Assembly (NCBI GenBank): GCA_017475045.1
Contig: JAFVGH010000085.1
Coordinates: 59,129-123,128, forward strand
Length of the DNA stretch: 64,000 nt
Direction: 5' to 3'
DNA from: Fibrobacter sp.
Lineage (GTDB): Bacteria > Fibrobacterota > Fibrobacteria > Fibrobacterales > Fibrobacteraceae
The stretch's first letter is position 1; each line of letters begins with the position of its first letter. Below are positions 15,757 through 24,238 of the stretch, one piece after another. The position numbers were made by a program, and so were the translations under genes. Below the pieces are notes generated by a model. It was given only the letters and a program-made list of their open reading frames with translations. It searched no databases and was not told where the DNA came from.

Positions 15757-18568
15757 TCATGTTGTCATTCCCGGCTTGACCGGGAATCTCCTGTCAATTT
15801 GGAAGGTCCTGCCCCTTGCTGCAGTGGTCGTTCTTCTCGCCGCCTGTGGTGACGACCCTAAGGTGGGCGGCACCGAAGAAGACGCCGGCATTATCGCCAT
15901 CGAAAACAAGACGGTGTCCGGAGTTTCCCAGAAGGGACCTTTCGTGAATGGTTCCAGCGTTACTATACAGGCACTTAATGGGGAAACCTTGGCTCAGACG
16001 GGACGCAGTTATCAAGGAAAGATAAAAAATGATCAGGGAGAATTCTCCGTAAGTATAGAAAGTTTGGTTTCACCCTATGTGGTTTTGAAAGCGAATGGTT
16101 TTTACCGCAACGAAAATACTGGAGAAAAAACTAAAGCGCCGGTGGAACTTTTTGCACTTTCTGATATTAGTAATCGCGATGAAGTCAATGTGAACCTGCT
16201 CACTCATCTGGAATACGAGCGTTCGCTTTATCTTGCCTCCGTTGATTCTATGACGGTTGCCGCTGCCAAGAAACAGGCCGAAAAGGAAGTGCTTACGTCG
16301 TTCGGTATAGAAGGTGATTTTGCCAACTCTGAAGATTTGAGTATTTTCGGAAAAGGCGACGAAAGTGCAGCCTTGCTTGCCATCAGTATTTTGATGCAGG
16401 GTGACCTGAACGAAGCTGACTTTAGTGAACGCCTTGCCGATTACGCTGCTGACATAGAGGTTGACGGCAAATGGGATGACGCAAAAACGGCAACGGAAAT
16501 TGCGGATTGGGGTGCGGCAAAAAGTCTAGGCCAAAGTTTGTCCTATATTCGCACAAAGATTACCGACTGGGGTCTCTCTGCCGAAGTTCCCGCTTTCGAA
16601 AAATATGTTGATAATTACTGGTGGCAAAACTACGGACTCGGAACTTGCGAAGAAAATCGAGAAGGCGAAATAAAGAAAAACGAAAATTCGCAGAGCCGTA
16701 ATTACAAATCCTACTTTATATGTGAAAATGGGGCCTGGCGTGTTGCGTCTGACACGGAATATGATACTTATCAGCAGAAATGTGACGAAGACGGGAAGAT
16801 TGTCTTTGGAAACATAAACAAGGCCTACGCCTACGATTGTGATGCCCAAAGATGGCGCCATGCCAGCAATGTAGAAGCTGCATTAGGTGGTTGTGTTGAA
16901 AAACGATTTAGCGAAGTTGCGGAAACCGAAGGCGTTTATTATATCTGCCAAAAACGCGAATGGCGTACCACGACAGACATAGAAAAAGATACTTACGGCT
17001 GGAAAATCGGTAACGACGCCGATGTGAAATATGGAGATGTTGTTAAGACGAATTGTTATGTTTTCGAAGAATCTGTTTGGCGTAGCGGAAATGACACAGA
17101 TTGTTCACTCGGTCTTCAAGGATGTACGGCACTAAGACAGGATACCGTAGGCAAAGGCAGCGATAATGTGTGGTATATTTGCGATGCCAGGAGTTGGCGG
17201 AATGCGACCACCTACGAGAAGGACACTTTTGGATGGGCGGATTCTACCGATGGTGCAATCAGGAAAGGCAACGTGACCGACAGCATCTACGTGTTCGATA
17301 AGACCGCTTGGCGTGCAACGAATGATGTCGAAGCAAAGCTCGGTGGCTGCGTAAGTGCGATTGCGGATTCAGTCGGCAAGGTTGGTTCAACCTATTACAT
17401 CTGTAAGTCAAACAAGTGGGTTGATGCATCTGCCATCGAATACGACACTTACGGCTGGGATGCAGGTAAAGATGGTGAAGTGCGTGCAGGGCAAATTAAC
17501 AAGACAATCTATTATATTTACGAGACTAGCAAAAATGCATGGCGAAATGCAACCACATTAGAAAAAGATACCTATGATCACAAGAATAATAAGGATTGGG
17601 CAAATGGCGTCGATGGTGAAATTAAAAAAGGCTCTGTAACAGATACGATTTATGTATTTGATGAGACAACTTGGCGTGTTGCAGATGATATTGAAAAAGT
17701 TCTTGGCGGATGCGCGGCTGCTATACAAGACTCAGTGGGCAAAGTTGGCGATACTTATTACATATGCAGCCCTCGTAAATGGATCATAGCTACAATTTTA
17801 CAGTATGATACTTACAAACATGAATGTTCTGAATTTGGTCAAATAGTTCACGGGAACGTAAACACAGACTATGCCTATTTCTGCTATGGCGTGGAATGGA
17901 AACGATTCTATGGAAACGAAAATGTTTCTTATGGAAAACTTGTAGATGATCGTGATGGACAAATTTATCGAACGGTCAAAATTGGTGACCAAACATGGAT
18001 GGCGGAAAATCTGAATTATGCTGATAGTTCCACAACACCGATTCTAAAGGGCAGGAGTTGGTGCTTTGACAATAATCCAGAAAACTGCGCCGTAACAGGA
18101 CGTCTTTACACTTGGGCGGCGGCAATAGATTCGATTGCTCTATATGATAATGCCAACGGTTTGGACTGCGGATTGGATAAAATATGTACATTGCCGACGA
18201 ATGTGCAGGGGATCTGCCCAAGTGGTTGGCATCTGCCGACAAATACAGAATGGCGTTTGTTGATCCCTGCTACAGAAAATGCTATGACTGCAGGCAAGAT
18301 TCTTAAATCGCAGACAGGGTGGTATAATGATGGAAACGGTTCTGATATCTATGGTTTTTCCGCTTTACCTGGTGGCTCAAGAAGCCATAATGGATCATTT
18401 TGTGATGATGGTTACTATGCATATTTCTGGAGCGCCACCCAATCTACTTTGGGGTACTACGCCTATCAAACATATTTGTGCCATATCTCCAGCGGTGGAG
18501 ATCTGATTAGCAACTATGGCAAAAACTATAGTCTTTCCGTTCGCTGCATCAAAGATGAAGAAGAATAA
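15740..18568 (+). CDS. Lipoprotein with Fibrobacter major paralogous (TIGR02145) domain
   Basis: A 942-residue surface lipoprotein. The lipobox LLAAC puts the lipidated Cys at residue 36. Unusually, residues 8-18 (VVIPGLTGNLL) are encoded by family A repeat 15763-15791, so the n-region of the signal peptide is repeat-derived. Residues 60-300 form an N-terminal domain starting VSGVSQKGPFVNGSSVTIQ. Residues 310-720 hold about four divergent modules of 85-95 residues with W-R-x-A, E-x-D-T-Y and LGGC signatures. The C-terminal 200 residues are the TIGR02145 domain: TVKIGDQTWMAENLNY, CPSGWHLPTNTEWRLL, YGFSALPGG and SVRCIKD. AAAGGAGG precedes the ATG. Role unknown, probably surface binding. Confidence 0.88.
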   Translation: MKYTNSHVVIPGLTGNLLSIWKVLPLAAVVVLLAACGDDPKVGGTEEDAGIIAIENKTVSGVSQKGPFVNGSSVTIQALNGETLAQTGRSYQGKIKNDQGEFSVSIESLVSPYVVLKANGFYRNENTGEKTKAPVELFALSDISNRDEVNVNLLTHLEYERSLYLASVDSMTVAAAKKQAEKEVLTSFGIEGDFANSEDLSIFGKGDESAALLAISILMQGDLNEADFSERLADYAADIEVDGKWDDAKTATEIADWGAAKSLGQSLSYIRTKITDWGLSAEVPAFEKYVDNYWWQNYGLGTCEENREGEIKKNENSQSRNYKSYFICENGAWRVASDTEYDTYQQKCDEDGKIVFGNINKAYAYDCDAQRWRHASNVEAALGGCVEKRFSEVAETEGVYYICQKREWRTTTDIEKDTYGWKIGNDADVKYGDVVKTNCYVFEESVWRSGNDTDCSLGLQGCTALRQDTVGKGSDNVWYICDARSWRNATTYEKDTFGWADSTDGAIRKGNVTDSIYVFDKTAWRATNDVEAKLGGCVSAIADSVGKVGSTYYICKSNKWVDASAIEYDTYGWDAGKDGEVRAGQINKTIYYIYETSKNAWRNATTLEKDTYDHKNNKDWANGVDGEIKKGSVTDTIYVFDETTWRVADDIEKVLGGCAAAIQDSVGKVGDTYYICSPRKWIIATILQYDTYKHECSEFGQIVHGNVNTDYAYFCYGVEWKRFYGNENVSYGKLVDDRDGQIYRTVKIGDQTWMAENLNYADSSTTPILKGRSWCFDNNPENCAVTGRLYTWAAAIDSIALYDNANGLDCGLDKICTLPTNVQGICPSGWHLPTNTEWRLLIPATENAMTAGKILKSQTGWYNDGNGSDIYGFSALPGGSRSHNGSFCDDGYYAYFWSATQSTLGYYAYQTYLCHISSGGDLISNYGKNYSLSVRCIKDEEE
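15763..15791. repeat. Family A palindromic repeat inside a signal peptide
   Basis: TGTCATTCCCGG-CTTGA-CCGGGAATCTCC. It lies 23 nt after the ATG of the TIGR02145 lipoprotein and encodes residues 8-18 in frame, between the initiator region and the hydrophobic core. Confidence 0.8.
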
Positions 18569-18754
18569 TGCGTAATAAGATTAGTCGTTGTGTGAACATT
18601 CGTCGAGCGAAGCGAATATTGCTTGACGAAAGTTAATTAGTTATATGTGTAAATAATAATTCCCACTGCGTCTCTTAACAATGCGTACCACGGTGGGACT
18701 TCGCTTTTTAGGCATTGTGTAGAATTGGCGAAAACAAGGCCTTATAAAAAATTT
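18569..18754. other. Gene-free gap with weak inverted repeats
   Basis: This gap follows the TIGR02145 gene. It contains CGAGCGAAGCGAATATT (also seen, altered, at 19349-19364), and TCCCAC/GTGGGA arms about 30 nt apart (18661 onward) around a CTCTTAACAATGCG centre. I see no gene and no convincing terminator. Confidence 0.4.
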
Positions 18755-19243
18755 TCATCTTTGTTCATCTGTAGGTTCGGTCCAGGTTGTTTCCCAAAGT
18801 TCATCAAGTTCTTTAGCTGATATTGTTTGAGTTGCATTTCCTTTTTCTACGGCTTCATCATAAGGTATTTTTATGTCTTTAGAAAACCTCTTTTGGCAAA
18901 TGATAACGCTGATAACATAAGCGAGAAGAATTTCAATGGACGATATTGACAATATTGTTAAAACGGCATAACATTTTGAAACTGAAACTTCAAAAATACA
19001 TAAAAGATAACCTAATACGATATAAATGAAAGAAAATCTTGTAAGATAGATTTCCTTGAAAATCTTTTGAAGTTTTTCTTTGCGTAAAACAACTTCTTCT
19101 CCGTCGTCTCTACAAATACTTTCCGATGAATTGAAGTATTGCTGTAAAATTTCGTTTTTACGTTTACCCCAAAATCTAATCGTTAATAAAACGGCTCCAG
19201 ATAGTTGGAATGCGATTGATAACACTGCAAAAGTATTTTCCAT
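18755..19243 (-). CDS. AT-rich membrane protein of unknown function
   Basis: A 162-residue product, not recognised. Three hydrophobic helices are visible: about residues 5-23 (FAVLSIAFQLSGAVLLTIRF), 70-88 (FSFIYIVLGYLLCIFEVSV) and 93-115 (AVLTILSISSIEILLAYVIS), with charged loops between and an acidic tail (ELDELWETTWTEPTDE). AGGACG lies upstream of the ATG. Base composition is clearly lower in GC than neighbouring housekeeping genes and it is flanked by repeat DNA, suggesting an acquired gene. No partner gene is adjacent on its strand. Confidence 0.65.
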   Translation of the reverse strand: MENTFAVLSIAFQLSGAVLLTIRFWGKRKNEILQQYFNSSESICRDDGEEVVLRKEKLQKIFKEIYLTRFSFIYIVLGYLLCIFEVSVSKCYAVLTILSISSIEILLAYVISVIICQKRFSKDIKIPYDEAVEKGNATQTISAKELDELWETTWTEPTDEQR

Positions 19244-19313
19244 AAAAACGTCCTATTTTCACGGAATGTAGAAAAGATTTTATTCAAGAAAACTTTTTGC
19301 GATAGGGATAGTA

Positions 19314-19483
19314 ACCCCTTGGGGCGGAGACTTGCCTGCAAGGCTCCGTGAGCGAAGCGAGTATAGCCCGACCCCGTAGGGGGAACGCCCAGATAAATTA
19401 ATCGTAGAAACATCTTGACAAAGTCTTTCTGACAATTTACATTTAGTGCACAAGTGAGTAGAATTAGCTCGCAATGACAAAGA
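19314..19483. repeat. Hairpin repeats upstream of the GNAT-like gene
   Basis: ACCCCTTGGGG (19314-19324), CGGAG...CTCCG (19325-19348) enclosing CTTGC/GCAAG, then GTGAGCGAAGCGAGTATAGC, then GACCCC-GTA-GGGGG. A TTGACA (19415-19420) with TACATT 17 nt downstream may be the promoter of the next gene. A reversed family B fragment (GCTCGCAATGACA) ends near 19483. There is no coding potential in 19244-19528. Confidence 0.55.
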
Positions 19484-19528
19484 ATGAAGCCCCGCTGTTT
19501 CAGCATGTCTGCGGGGGAGGAGTAGAAG

Positions 19529-20083
19529 ATGAATGATGCGAAAACTAGTGGTGTCGGTATCTGGCTTGACGAAATTGTCCCATGCCTCAAGGATACTGAA
19601 ACTGGTGAAATCAAGGAAACGGTTGTGTTCAGGATAGAAAGCCGGTCGTTCCTGAAAAAATTCAACGAAAAGAATGGTTGGGGAATCAACTGGATTGAAG
19701 TTCCGGACAATGTCGAGATTTTCGCCCTTGCACTGAAGGAAAACAACGAAATACAGGGGCTTGTAGGGGTGAAAAACGACAAAAATTCTGTGGCGTCTTT
19801 TATTCATTGGGCATGTACGGCACCTCGCAATAATATGCATTTGAATGGTTCGCAAAAGTACGTTGGGGTCGGTGGACATTTGTTCGCCATTGCTGCCGAT
19901 AAGTCAATTCAGTGGGGATATCAAGGGGCGATTCATGGTTTTGCCCTTAACAAGGAACTACTAAATCACTATATTGGCGTGTTAGGAGCCATATTCTTGG
20001 GTTCATTGCACGAATACCATTTTTTCGTGAATGAAAAGGCGGCAAAACATCTTTTGGAGACATACACCTATGAGTGGAACTAA
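19529..20083 (+). CDS. GNAT-like acetyltransferase candidate
   Basis: The 184-residue protein has no firm family match by eye. The central QKYVGVGGHLFAIAADKSIQ resembles the acetyl-CoA pyrophosphate-binding loop and following helix of GNAT enzymes, and the preceding beta-rich half (IFALALKENNEIQGLVGVK) fits GNAT strands 2-4. The C-terminus HYIGVLGAIFLGSLHEYHFF would be the last helix-strand. It overlaps the next small ORF by 14 nt, so the two are co-translated. A toxin-antitoxin-like or modification module is possible but nothing here proves it. Composition is lower in GC than the surrounding core genes. Confidence 0.6.
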   Translation: MNDAKTSGVGIWLDEIVPCLKDTETGEIKETVVFRIESRSFLKKFNEKNGWGINWIEVPDNVEIFALALKENNEIQGLVGVKNDKNSVASFIHWACTAPRNNMHLNGSQKYVGVGGHLFAIAADKSIQWGYQGAIHGFALNKELLNHYIGVLGAIFLGSLHEYHFFVNEKAAKHLLETYTYEWN

Positions 20084-20255
20084 AGGACCCGTCATCTTGG
20101 CGGAATCGATGGAGGCCTACAAGGCTGTTCCCGATCCGTACAAGGATGCTCCGTCGATGCATGTCAACCTTTTGGAATTGTCCCGCTATGCGGAAAGAGT
20201 CGGAAAGCCGATGTGCGAACTGACTCGGGAAGAAATTGATTTGTTCCGATTGTGA
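20070..20255 (+). CDS. Small protein overlapping the GNAT-like gene
   Basis: Starting at ATG 20070 this gives 61 residues (MSGTKGPVILAESMEAYKAV...). The second half, MHVNLLELSRYAERVGKPMC followed by ELTREEIDLF, is helical and acidic. It starts 14 nt before the end of the GNAT-like gene in another frame, an arrangement typical of tightly coupled partners. I do not recognise the family; an antitoxin-like or adaptor role is a guess from size and position. Confidence 0.6.
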   Translation: MSGTKGPVILAESMEAYKAVPDPYKDAPSMHVNLLELSRYAERVGKPMCELTREEIDLFRL

Positions 20256-20341
20256 TATTCTCTTCCTGCTTGGTAGAGAAAAATGGACATTCAAAGCTGT
20301 GTAAATTTGTATATTTAAAGGGAACTGCAAAGGAGGTTCCC

Positions 20342-21481
20342 GTGGACAGGTTGTATTCAAGATTGCTGAATGTGGTGGCTGCACTAGTCCTTTGCTTTAG
20401 TGTTTTGGGTTTTGCCCAGGCCAATTACTCTACCTCGGAGCTGGATACCCTGGTGGCAAACATCGCCCTGTATCCGGATCCGCTGCTGGTGCAGGTACTT
20501 GACGCCTCCACTTACGGGAACCAGATTCCAGCTGCCGCCATTTGGGCGGAGGCTCACAAGAATATGAAGGGGGAGACCCTGGCCTCTGCCATCGAGGAGG
20601 CGAACCTGCCTTACGACCCCAGCGTCCTTGCGCTTTTGCCTTTCCCGTCGGTGCTTTCCATGATGGATAAGTACCGTACCTGGACCGACCAGCTGGGCGA
20701 CGCCGTTACCAACCAGAAAGAGGAGGTGATGGAGGCTGTGCAGCGGATGCGCCAGAAGGCTTACGATTATGGACATTTGAAGACAAACGAACAGGTGAAG
20801 GTGGTGACAGGTGACAACATCACCATCTACCCGGTACAGAAGGAATACGTGTATGTGCCGGTCTACAACCCCCGCGTGGTCTACTATGTGCGTTACGACG
20901 GTTACACCCGCGTATACTATGGTCAGGGTGTTTGGCTCGGGACCTGGTTTGGAGAGTGGGGTTGGGGTTCTTGCTGGATCGATTGGGGCCCGAGGGTAAT
21001 TTATGTGCGAAACACCCGTTGGTATGCCCACAGACCCATTCCTAGGCACCCGAGGCGTTACCGTCCGCCCCACCACTACAATAGTCCGCCCCCGAGGAGG
21101 CCTGCACCCGCCCCTGCGACTCGTGTGGCTCCGGCGCCTGCTGCCCGCATGTCGACTGCACCAGCTCCGGCCCGCGTGAGCCCGGCGCCCGCTCCTGCTA
21201 CCCGCATGGCCCCGGCGTACCCGGTGGAATGCCGTATGTCTAGCGAGCCGGCACCCCGTATCGTGACGGTCCCGGCACAGGGCAACGCTTATCCTGCGGC
21301 AAGCCCAGCTCCCGCGGCTAGACGCCCGGCTCCGGCCCCAGGTGGAATCGAACCTGAAAGACTCCCGACCCGCTATGTGGATAGTGACGACGATAATTCC
21401 AGACGCTATGACAACCGGCGCTCCGCACCCAGGGCACGAACCTCGTCTTCCCCGAAACCGAGGCCCGTAGGTCGCCGTTAG
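20342..21481 (+). CDS. DUF3300 secreted protein with Pro/Ala-rich tail
   Basis: GTG at 20342 is the start because AGGAGG lies 5 nt upstream and the next residues form a signal peptide (VVAALVLCFSVLGFAQA). The mature N-terminal 150 residues match DUF3300: STSELDTLVANIALYPDPLL, VLDASTY, LPYDPSVLALLPFPSVLSMM and DQLGDAV. Then comes YPVQKEYVYVPVYNPRVVYY, a Tyr/Trp-rich segment, and a low-complexity Pro-Ala-Arg tail from about residue 235. It should be exported; function of DUF3300 is unknown. The tail may contact cell wall or polysaccharide. It ends about 130 nt before tex. Confidence 0.82.
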   Translation: MDRLYSRLLNVVAALVLCFSVLGFAQANYSTSELDTLVANIALYPDPLLVQVLDASTYGNQIPAAAIWAEAHKNMKGETLASAIEEANLPYDPSVLALLPFPSVLSMMDKYRTWTDQLGDAVTNQKEEVMEAVQRMRQKAYDYGHLKTNEQVKVVTGDNITIYPVQKEYVYVPVYNPRVVYYVRYDGYTRVYYGQGVWLGTWFGEWGWGSCWIDWGPRVIYVRNTRWYAHRPIPRHPRRYRPPHHYNSPPPRRPAPAPATRVAPAPAARMSTAPAPARVSPAPAPATRMAPAYPVECRMSSEPAPRIVTVPAQGNAYPAASPAPAARRPAPAPGGIEPERLPTRYVDSDDDNSRRYDNRRSAPRARTSSSPKPRPVGRR

Positions 21482-21504
21482 GGCCGCTTAGATCTTTTTA
21501 TTAC

Positions 21505-21590
21505 TATATTCAACAGACCCGTAAGGGTGCCCAGCGGCAAACGCTGCCGGGTTGTTTAACTTAGGGCCTCTTCGGAAGATCAGGACCCTC
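21505..21590 (+). other. Structured 5' leader of tex
   Basis: After a TATATT box (21505-21510) come three hairpins: ACCC-GTAA-GGGT (21517-21528), CAGCG-GCAAA-CGCTG (21532-21546) and AGGGCCTCTT-CGG-AAGA...AGG-A-CCCT (21563-21589). GGGT at 21549-21552 could pair with ACCC at 21517-21520 instead, giving an alternative fold. No known riboswitch class is recognised. The tex ATG follows at 21609. Confidence 0.45.
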
Positions 21591-21608
21591 CAATTGGAAA
21601 CTGAAATC

Positions 21609-24014
21609 ATGGATTTTTCCGCTATTATTGCTGAAGAGCTGAAACTTGAAACTTGGCGTGTGGCCAAGGCCTTGGAACTCATGGACCAGGGGGGTACCAT
21701 TCCCTTTATCGCCCGTTACCGCAAGGACCAGACGGGAACCCTGAACGAAATTGAACTCCGCGACATCAGTCACCGTCGCGATTACCTGCAGGAACTTGCC
21801 GACCGCAAGGAGACTATCCTCAAGAGCATCGAGGAACAGGGTAAGTTGACTCCGGAACTGAAGGCTCAGATCGAAGCTTGTAAAGACAAGACCCTGCTTG
21901 AAGATATTTACGCCCCCTACAAGCCCAAGAAGCGTACTCGTGCCACCATTGCAAAGGAACTTGGGCTGGAGCCTCTTGCACGCCTTATGTGGGAGCAGGA
22001 AAACACTGGCAACACTCCCGAAGAAATTGCCCGCATTTACCTTTCTGAAGAAAAGGGCCTTGCAGACCCGAAGGCCGCCCTCAAGGGTGCCGCCGACATT
22101 TTGGCCGAAGAAGTGGCCGACAACACGGAATTCCGCCAGTACCTCCGCGCCCAGATGGAAAAGAAGGGCGTCATGGTGTCCAAGGTGAAGAAGGATTTCG
22201 AAAAGCAGGAAACCAAGTTCAAGGATTACTACGACTTCAGCGAACCCGTTTCCAAGATTCCGAGCCACCGTATGTTGGCTCTTCGCCGTGGCGAAAAGGA
22301 AAAGGTGCTCCGTCTTTCTATCGAAGTTCCGACCGAAGAGCTGGTGGGCTACCTGAAGGCCCAGGTCATCAAGAGGGATTCCGTGTGGAAGCCTTATCTG
22401 GAAGACATGTGCCAGGATGCCTGGGAACGTCTGCTGCAGCCCAGCATGGAAAGTGAAGTGCGCCTGCTTTTGAAGGACGCAGCCGAAGAGGAAGCTTTCA
22501 AGGTGTTTAGCAAGAACCTGCAAGATGTTCTGCTTGCCGCTCCGGCTGGCCACAAGGCTGTGCTTGCCCTGGACCCGGGTTTCCGTACGGGTTGCAAGGT
22601 GGCCGTTCTGGACGAGAATGGCAAGTTCCTGGATCATGGCGTGATTTACCCCCATGAACCCAAGAATGACAAGGCCGGTGCCTGCGTTTACCTGATGCAG
22701 CTTATCGACAAGTACAAGATTGACCTGATTGCCATTGGTAATGGTACTGCAAGTCGTGAGACCGACGCCTTCTGTGGCGAGATGGCTCTGAAGTTCAAGG
22801 GCAAGGTGCCGCCCCGCGTGATTGTGAGCGAAGCCGGAGCTTCCGTGTACAGCGCAAGCATGATTGCCATCCAGGAATTCCCCAAGGAAGACGTGACCAC
22901 CCGTGGTGCAATTTCCATCGGTCGCCGCCTGCAGGACCCTCTGGCCGAATTGGTGAAGGTGGAGCCCCAGTCTATCGGTGTGGGCCAGTACCAGCACGAC
23001 GTGAACCAGCGTGAACTGAAGAAGCGCCTGGACGAAGTGGTGGAAAGCTGCGTGAACATGGTGGGCGTAGACGTGAACAGCGCCTCCGCTCCGCTCCTTG
23101 CCCATGTGGCAGGCCTCAGCAGTACCCTTTCTGAAGCCATTGTGAAGTATCGCGAAGAGAACGGCGCTTACGCTAGCCGTGAAGCTTTGAAGAACGTGAA
23201 GGGTTTTGGTCCCAAGGCCTTTGAGCAGGCTGCAGGCTTTATGCGTATCCCTGGTGCCGAGAACCCGCTGGACGATTCCGCCGTGCACCCCGAAAACTAC
23301 GCCCTGGTCGAGAAGATGGCCGAGAAGGCCGGTGTGTCCGTGAAGGACATGGTGGGCAACGCCGAGGCGGTGAAGGCTATCAAGGTGGACGAGTTCCTCT
23401 CTGATGAGGTGGGAAAGGCTACCTTGGACGATATTTTGAAGGAACTCCAGAAGCCCAGCCGTGACCCCCGTAAGGAATTCCGTTACGCCAAGTTCGATGA
23501 CCGCATCAAGACCATCAACGACCTGGTGACGGGCAGCTGGATGGAAGGTGTGGTGACCAACGTGGCCAACTTCGGTGCCTTTGTGGATATCGGTGTCCAT
23601 CAGGACGGCCTGGTGCATGTGTCCGAAATCAGCGACAAGTTCATTGCCGATGCCAAGGAGGCCCTGACGGTGGGTGACATCGTGAAGGTCCGTGTGGTGG
23701 CTGTGGATGCGAACCAGAAGCGCATCAGCCTCTCCATGAAGCAGGAGCAGACCGACGGTGTGGCAGGCGCAGGTGCCAGTGGCCCGCGCGGCCAGCGTGT
23801 TGGTGGACCTAAGGGTGGTTTTGGTGGCCGCGGCCGCGATAACCGCGGCGGACGCCCCCAGGGGGGCATCCAGGGCCACGCGACCATCGCCGACCTGAAG
23901 AACAAGATTGCCGGTAAGGAACGTCCGGGTGCAGCTCCCAAGAAGCCCGCCCCCCAGGTCCAGATCGGCAAGATGAACTCCATGCTCAAGCAGATAATGA
24001 AAAAGGCTAAGTAG
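21609..24014 (+). CDS. tex: Tex family RNA-binding transcription accessory protein
   Basis: An 801-residue Tex/Spt6-core homologue. The N-terminal helical domain starts MDFSAIIAEELKLETWRVAK, with GGTIPFIARYRKDQTG near residue 35. A YqgF/RNase H-like domain begins LALDPGFRTGCKVAVLDENG. The helix-hairpin-helix region includes FTSREAL-like ASREALKNVKGFGPKAFEQA. The S1 domain carries GVVTNVANFGAFVDIGVHQD and ISLSMKQ. The C-terminus is extended by a Gly/Arg-rich segment (GGFGGRGRDNRGGRP) not in all Tex proteins, probably aiding RNA binding. I chose ATG 21609; an upstream in-frame codon at 21552 would add residues from the hairpin leader. A dense hairpin cluster and terminator follow. Confidence 0.94.
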   Translation: MDFSAIIAEELKLETWRVAKALELMDQGGTIPFIARYRKDQTGTLNEIELRDISHRRDYLQELADRKETILKSIEEQGKLTPELKAQIEACKDKTLLEDIYAPYKPKKRTRATIAKELGLEPLARLMWEQENTGNTPEEIARIYLSEEKGLADPKAALKGAADILAEEVADNTEFRQYLRAQMEKKGVMVSKVKKDFEKQETKFKDYYDFSEPVSKIPSHRMLALRRGEKEKVLRLSIEVPTEELVGYLKAQVIKRDSVWKPYLEDMCQDAWERLLQPSMESEVRLLLKDAAEEEAFKVFSKNLQDVLLAAPAGHKAVLALDPGFRTGCKVAVLDENGKFLDHGVIYPHEPKNDKAGACVYLMQLIDKYKIDLIAIGNGTASRETDAFCGEMALKFKGKVPPRVIVSEAGASVYSASMIAIQEFPKEDVTTRGAISIGRRLQDPLAELVKVEPQSIGVGQYQHDVNQRELKKRLDEVVESCVNMVGVDVNSASAPLLAHVAGLSSTLSEAIVKYREENGAYASREALKNVKGFGPKAFEQAAGFMRIPGAENPLDDSAVHPENYALVEKMAEKAGVSVKDMVGNAEAVKAIKVDEFLSDEVGKATLDDILKELQKPSRDPRKEFRYAKFDDRIKTINDLVTGSWMEGVVTNVANFGAFVDIGVHQDGLVHVSEISDKFIADAKEALTVGDIVKVRVVAVDANQKRISLSMKQEQTDGVAGAGASGPRGQRVGGPKGGFGGRGRDNRGGRPQGGIQGHATIADLKNKIAGKERPGAAPKKPAPQVQIGKMNSMLKQIMKKAK

Positions 24015-24168
24015 ATTTGACAATGACGAAGTGCTTGCACTTCGGCATTTGCAAATCTACGGGCCTAGCACTCCGCAGGAGTGCCAAGGCGAAGTAGGCG
24101 AATGTCGCGGCAACAAGCTAGCTTGTTGCCATGACTGAGCCGCCCTGAGCCGCGCACCGAAGGTGCGC
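24011..24168. repeat. Four consecutive hairpins downstream of tex
   Basis: GTAGATTTG/CAAATCTAC (24011-24060) encloses GAAGTGC/GCACTTC. Next are CACTCC-GCA-GGAGTG (24069-24085), a perfect 22-nt palindrome beginning GGCAACAAGC (24109-24130), and GCGCACC-GAA-GGTGCGC (24152-24168). Between them are AAGGCGAA and GAGCCGC, the flanks of the family D copies at 14441-14590. The first hairpin overlaps the tex stop codon. Confidence 0.75.
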
Positions 24169-24186
24169 AATGCGAAGTAAGACGAC

Positions 24187-24216
24187 AAAAAAGCCCGACC
24201 TCAGGTCGGGCTTTTT
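24187..24216. terminator. Bidirectional terminator between tex and the Ala/Pro-rich gene
   Basis: GCCCGACC-TCA-GGTCGGGC is flanked by an A run on the left and TTTTT on the right, so it can end transcripts from tex on the plus strand and from the gene starting at 24904 on the minus strand. Confidence 0.92.
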
Positions 24217-24238
24217 AAATCCTTAGATTAAGTCTTTA

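Noticed and set aside
21561..24023. An 820-codon open frame antisense to tex
   Set aside because: Same cause as the frame opposite glgB; its composition (His/Leu/Val-rich) is that of a reversed GC-rich coding sequence and no motif is visible.
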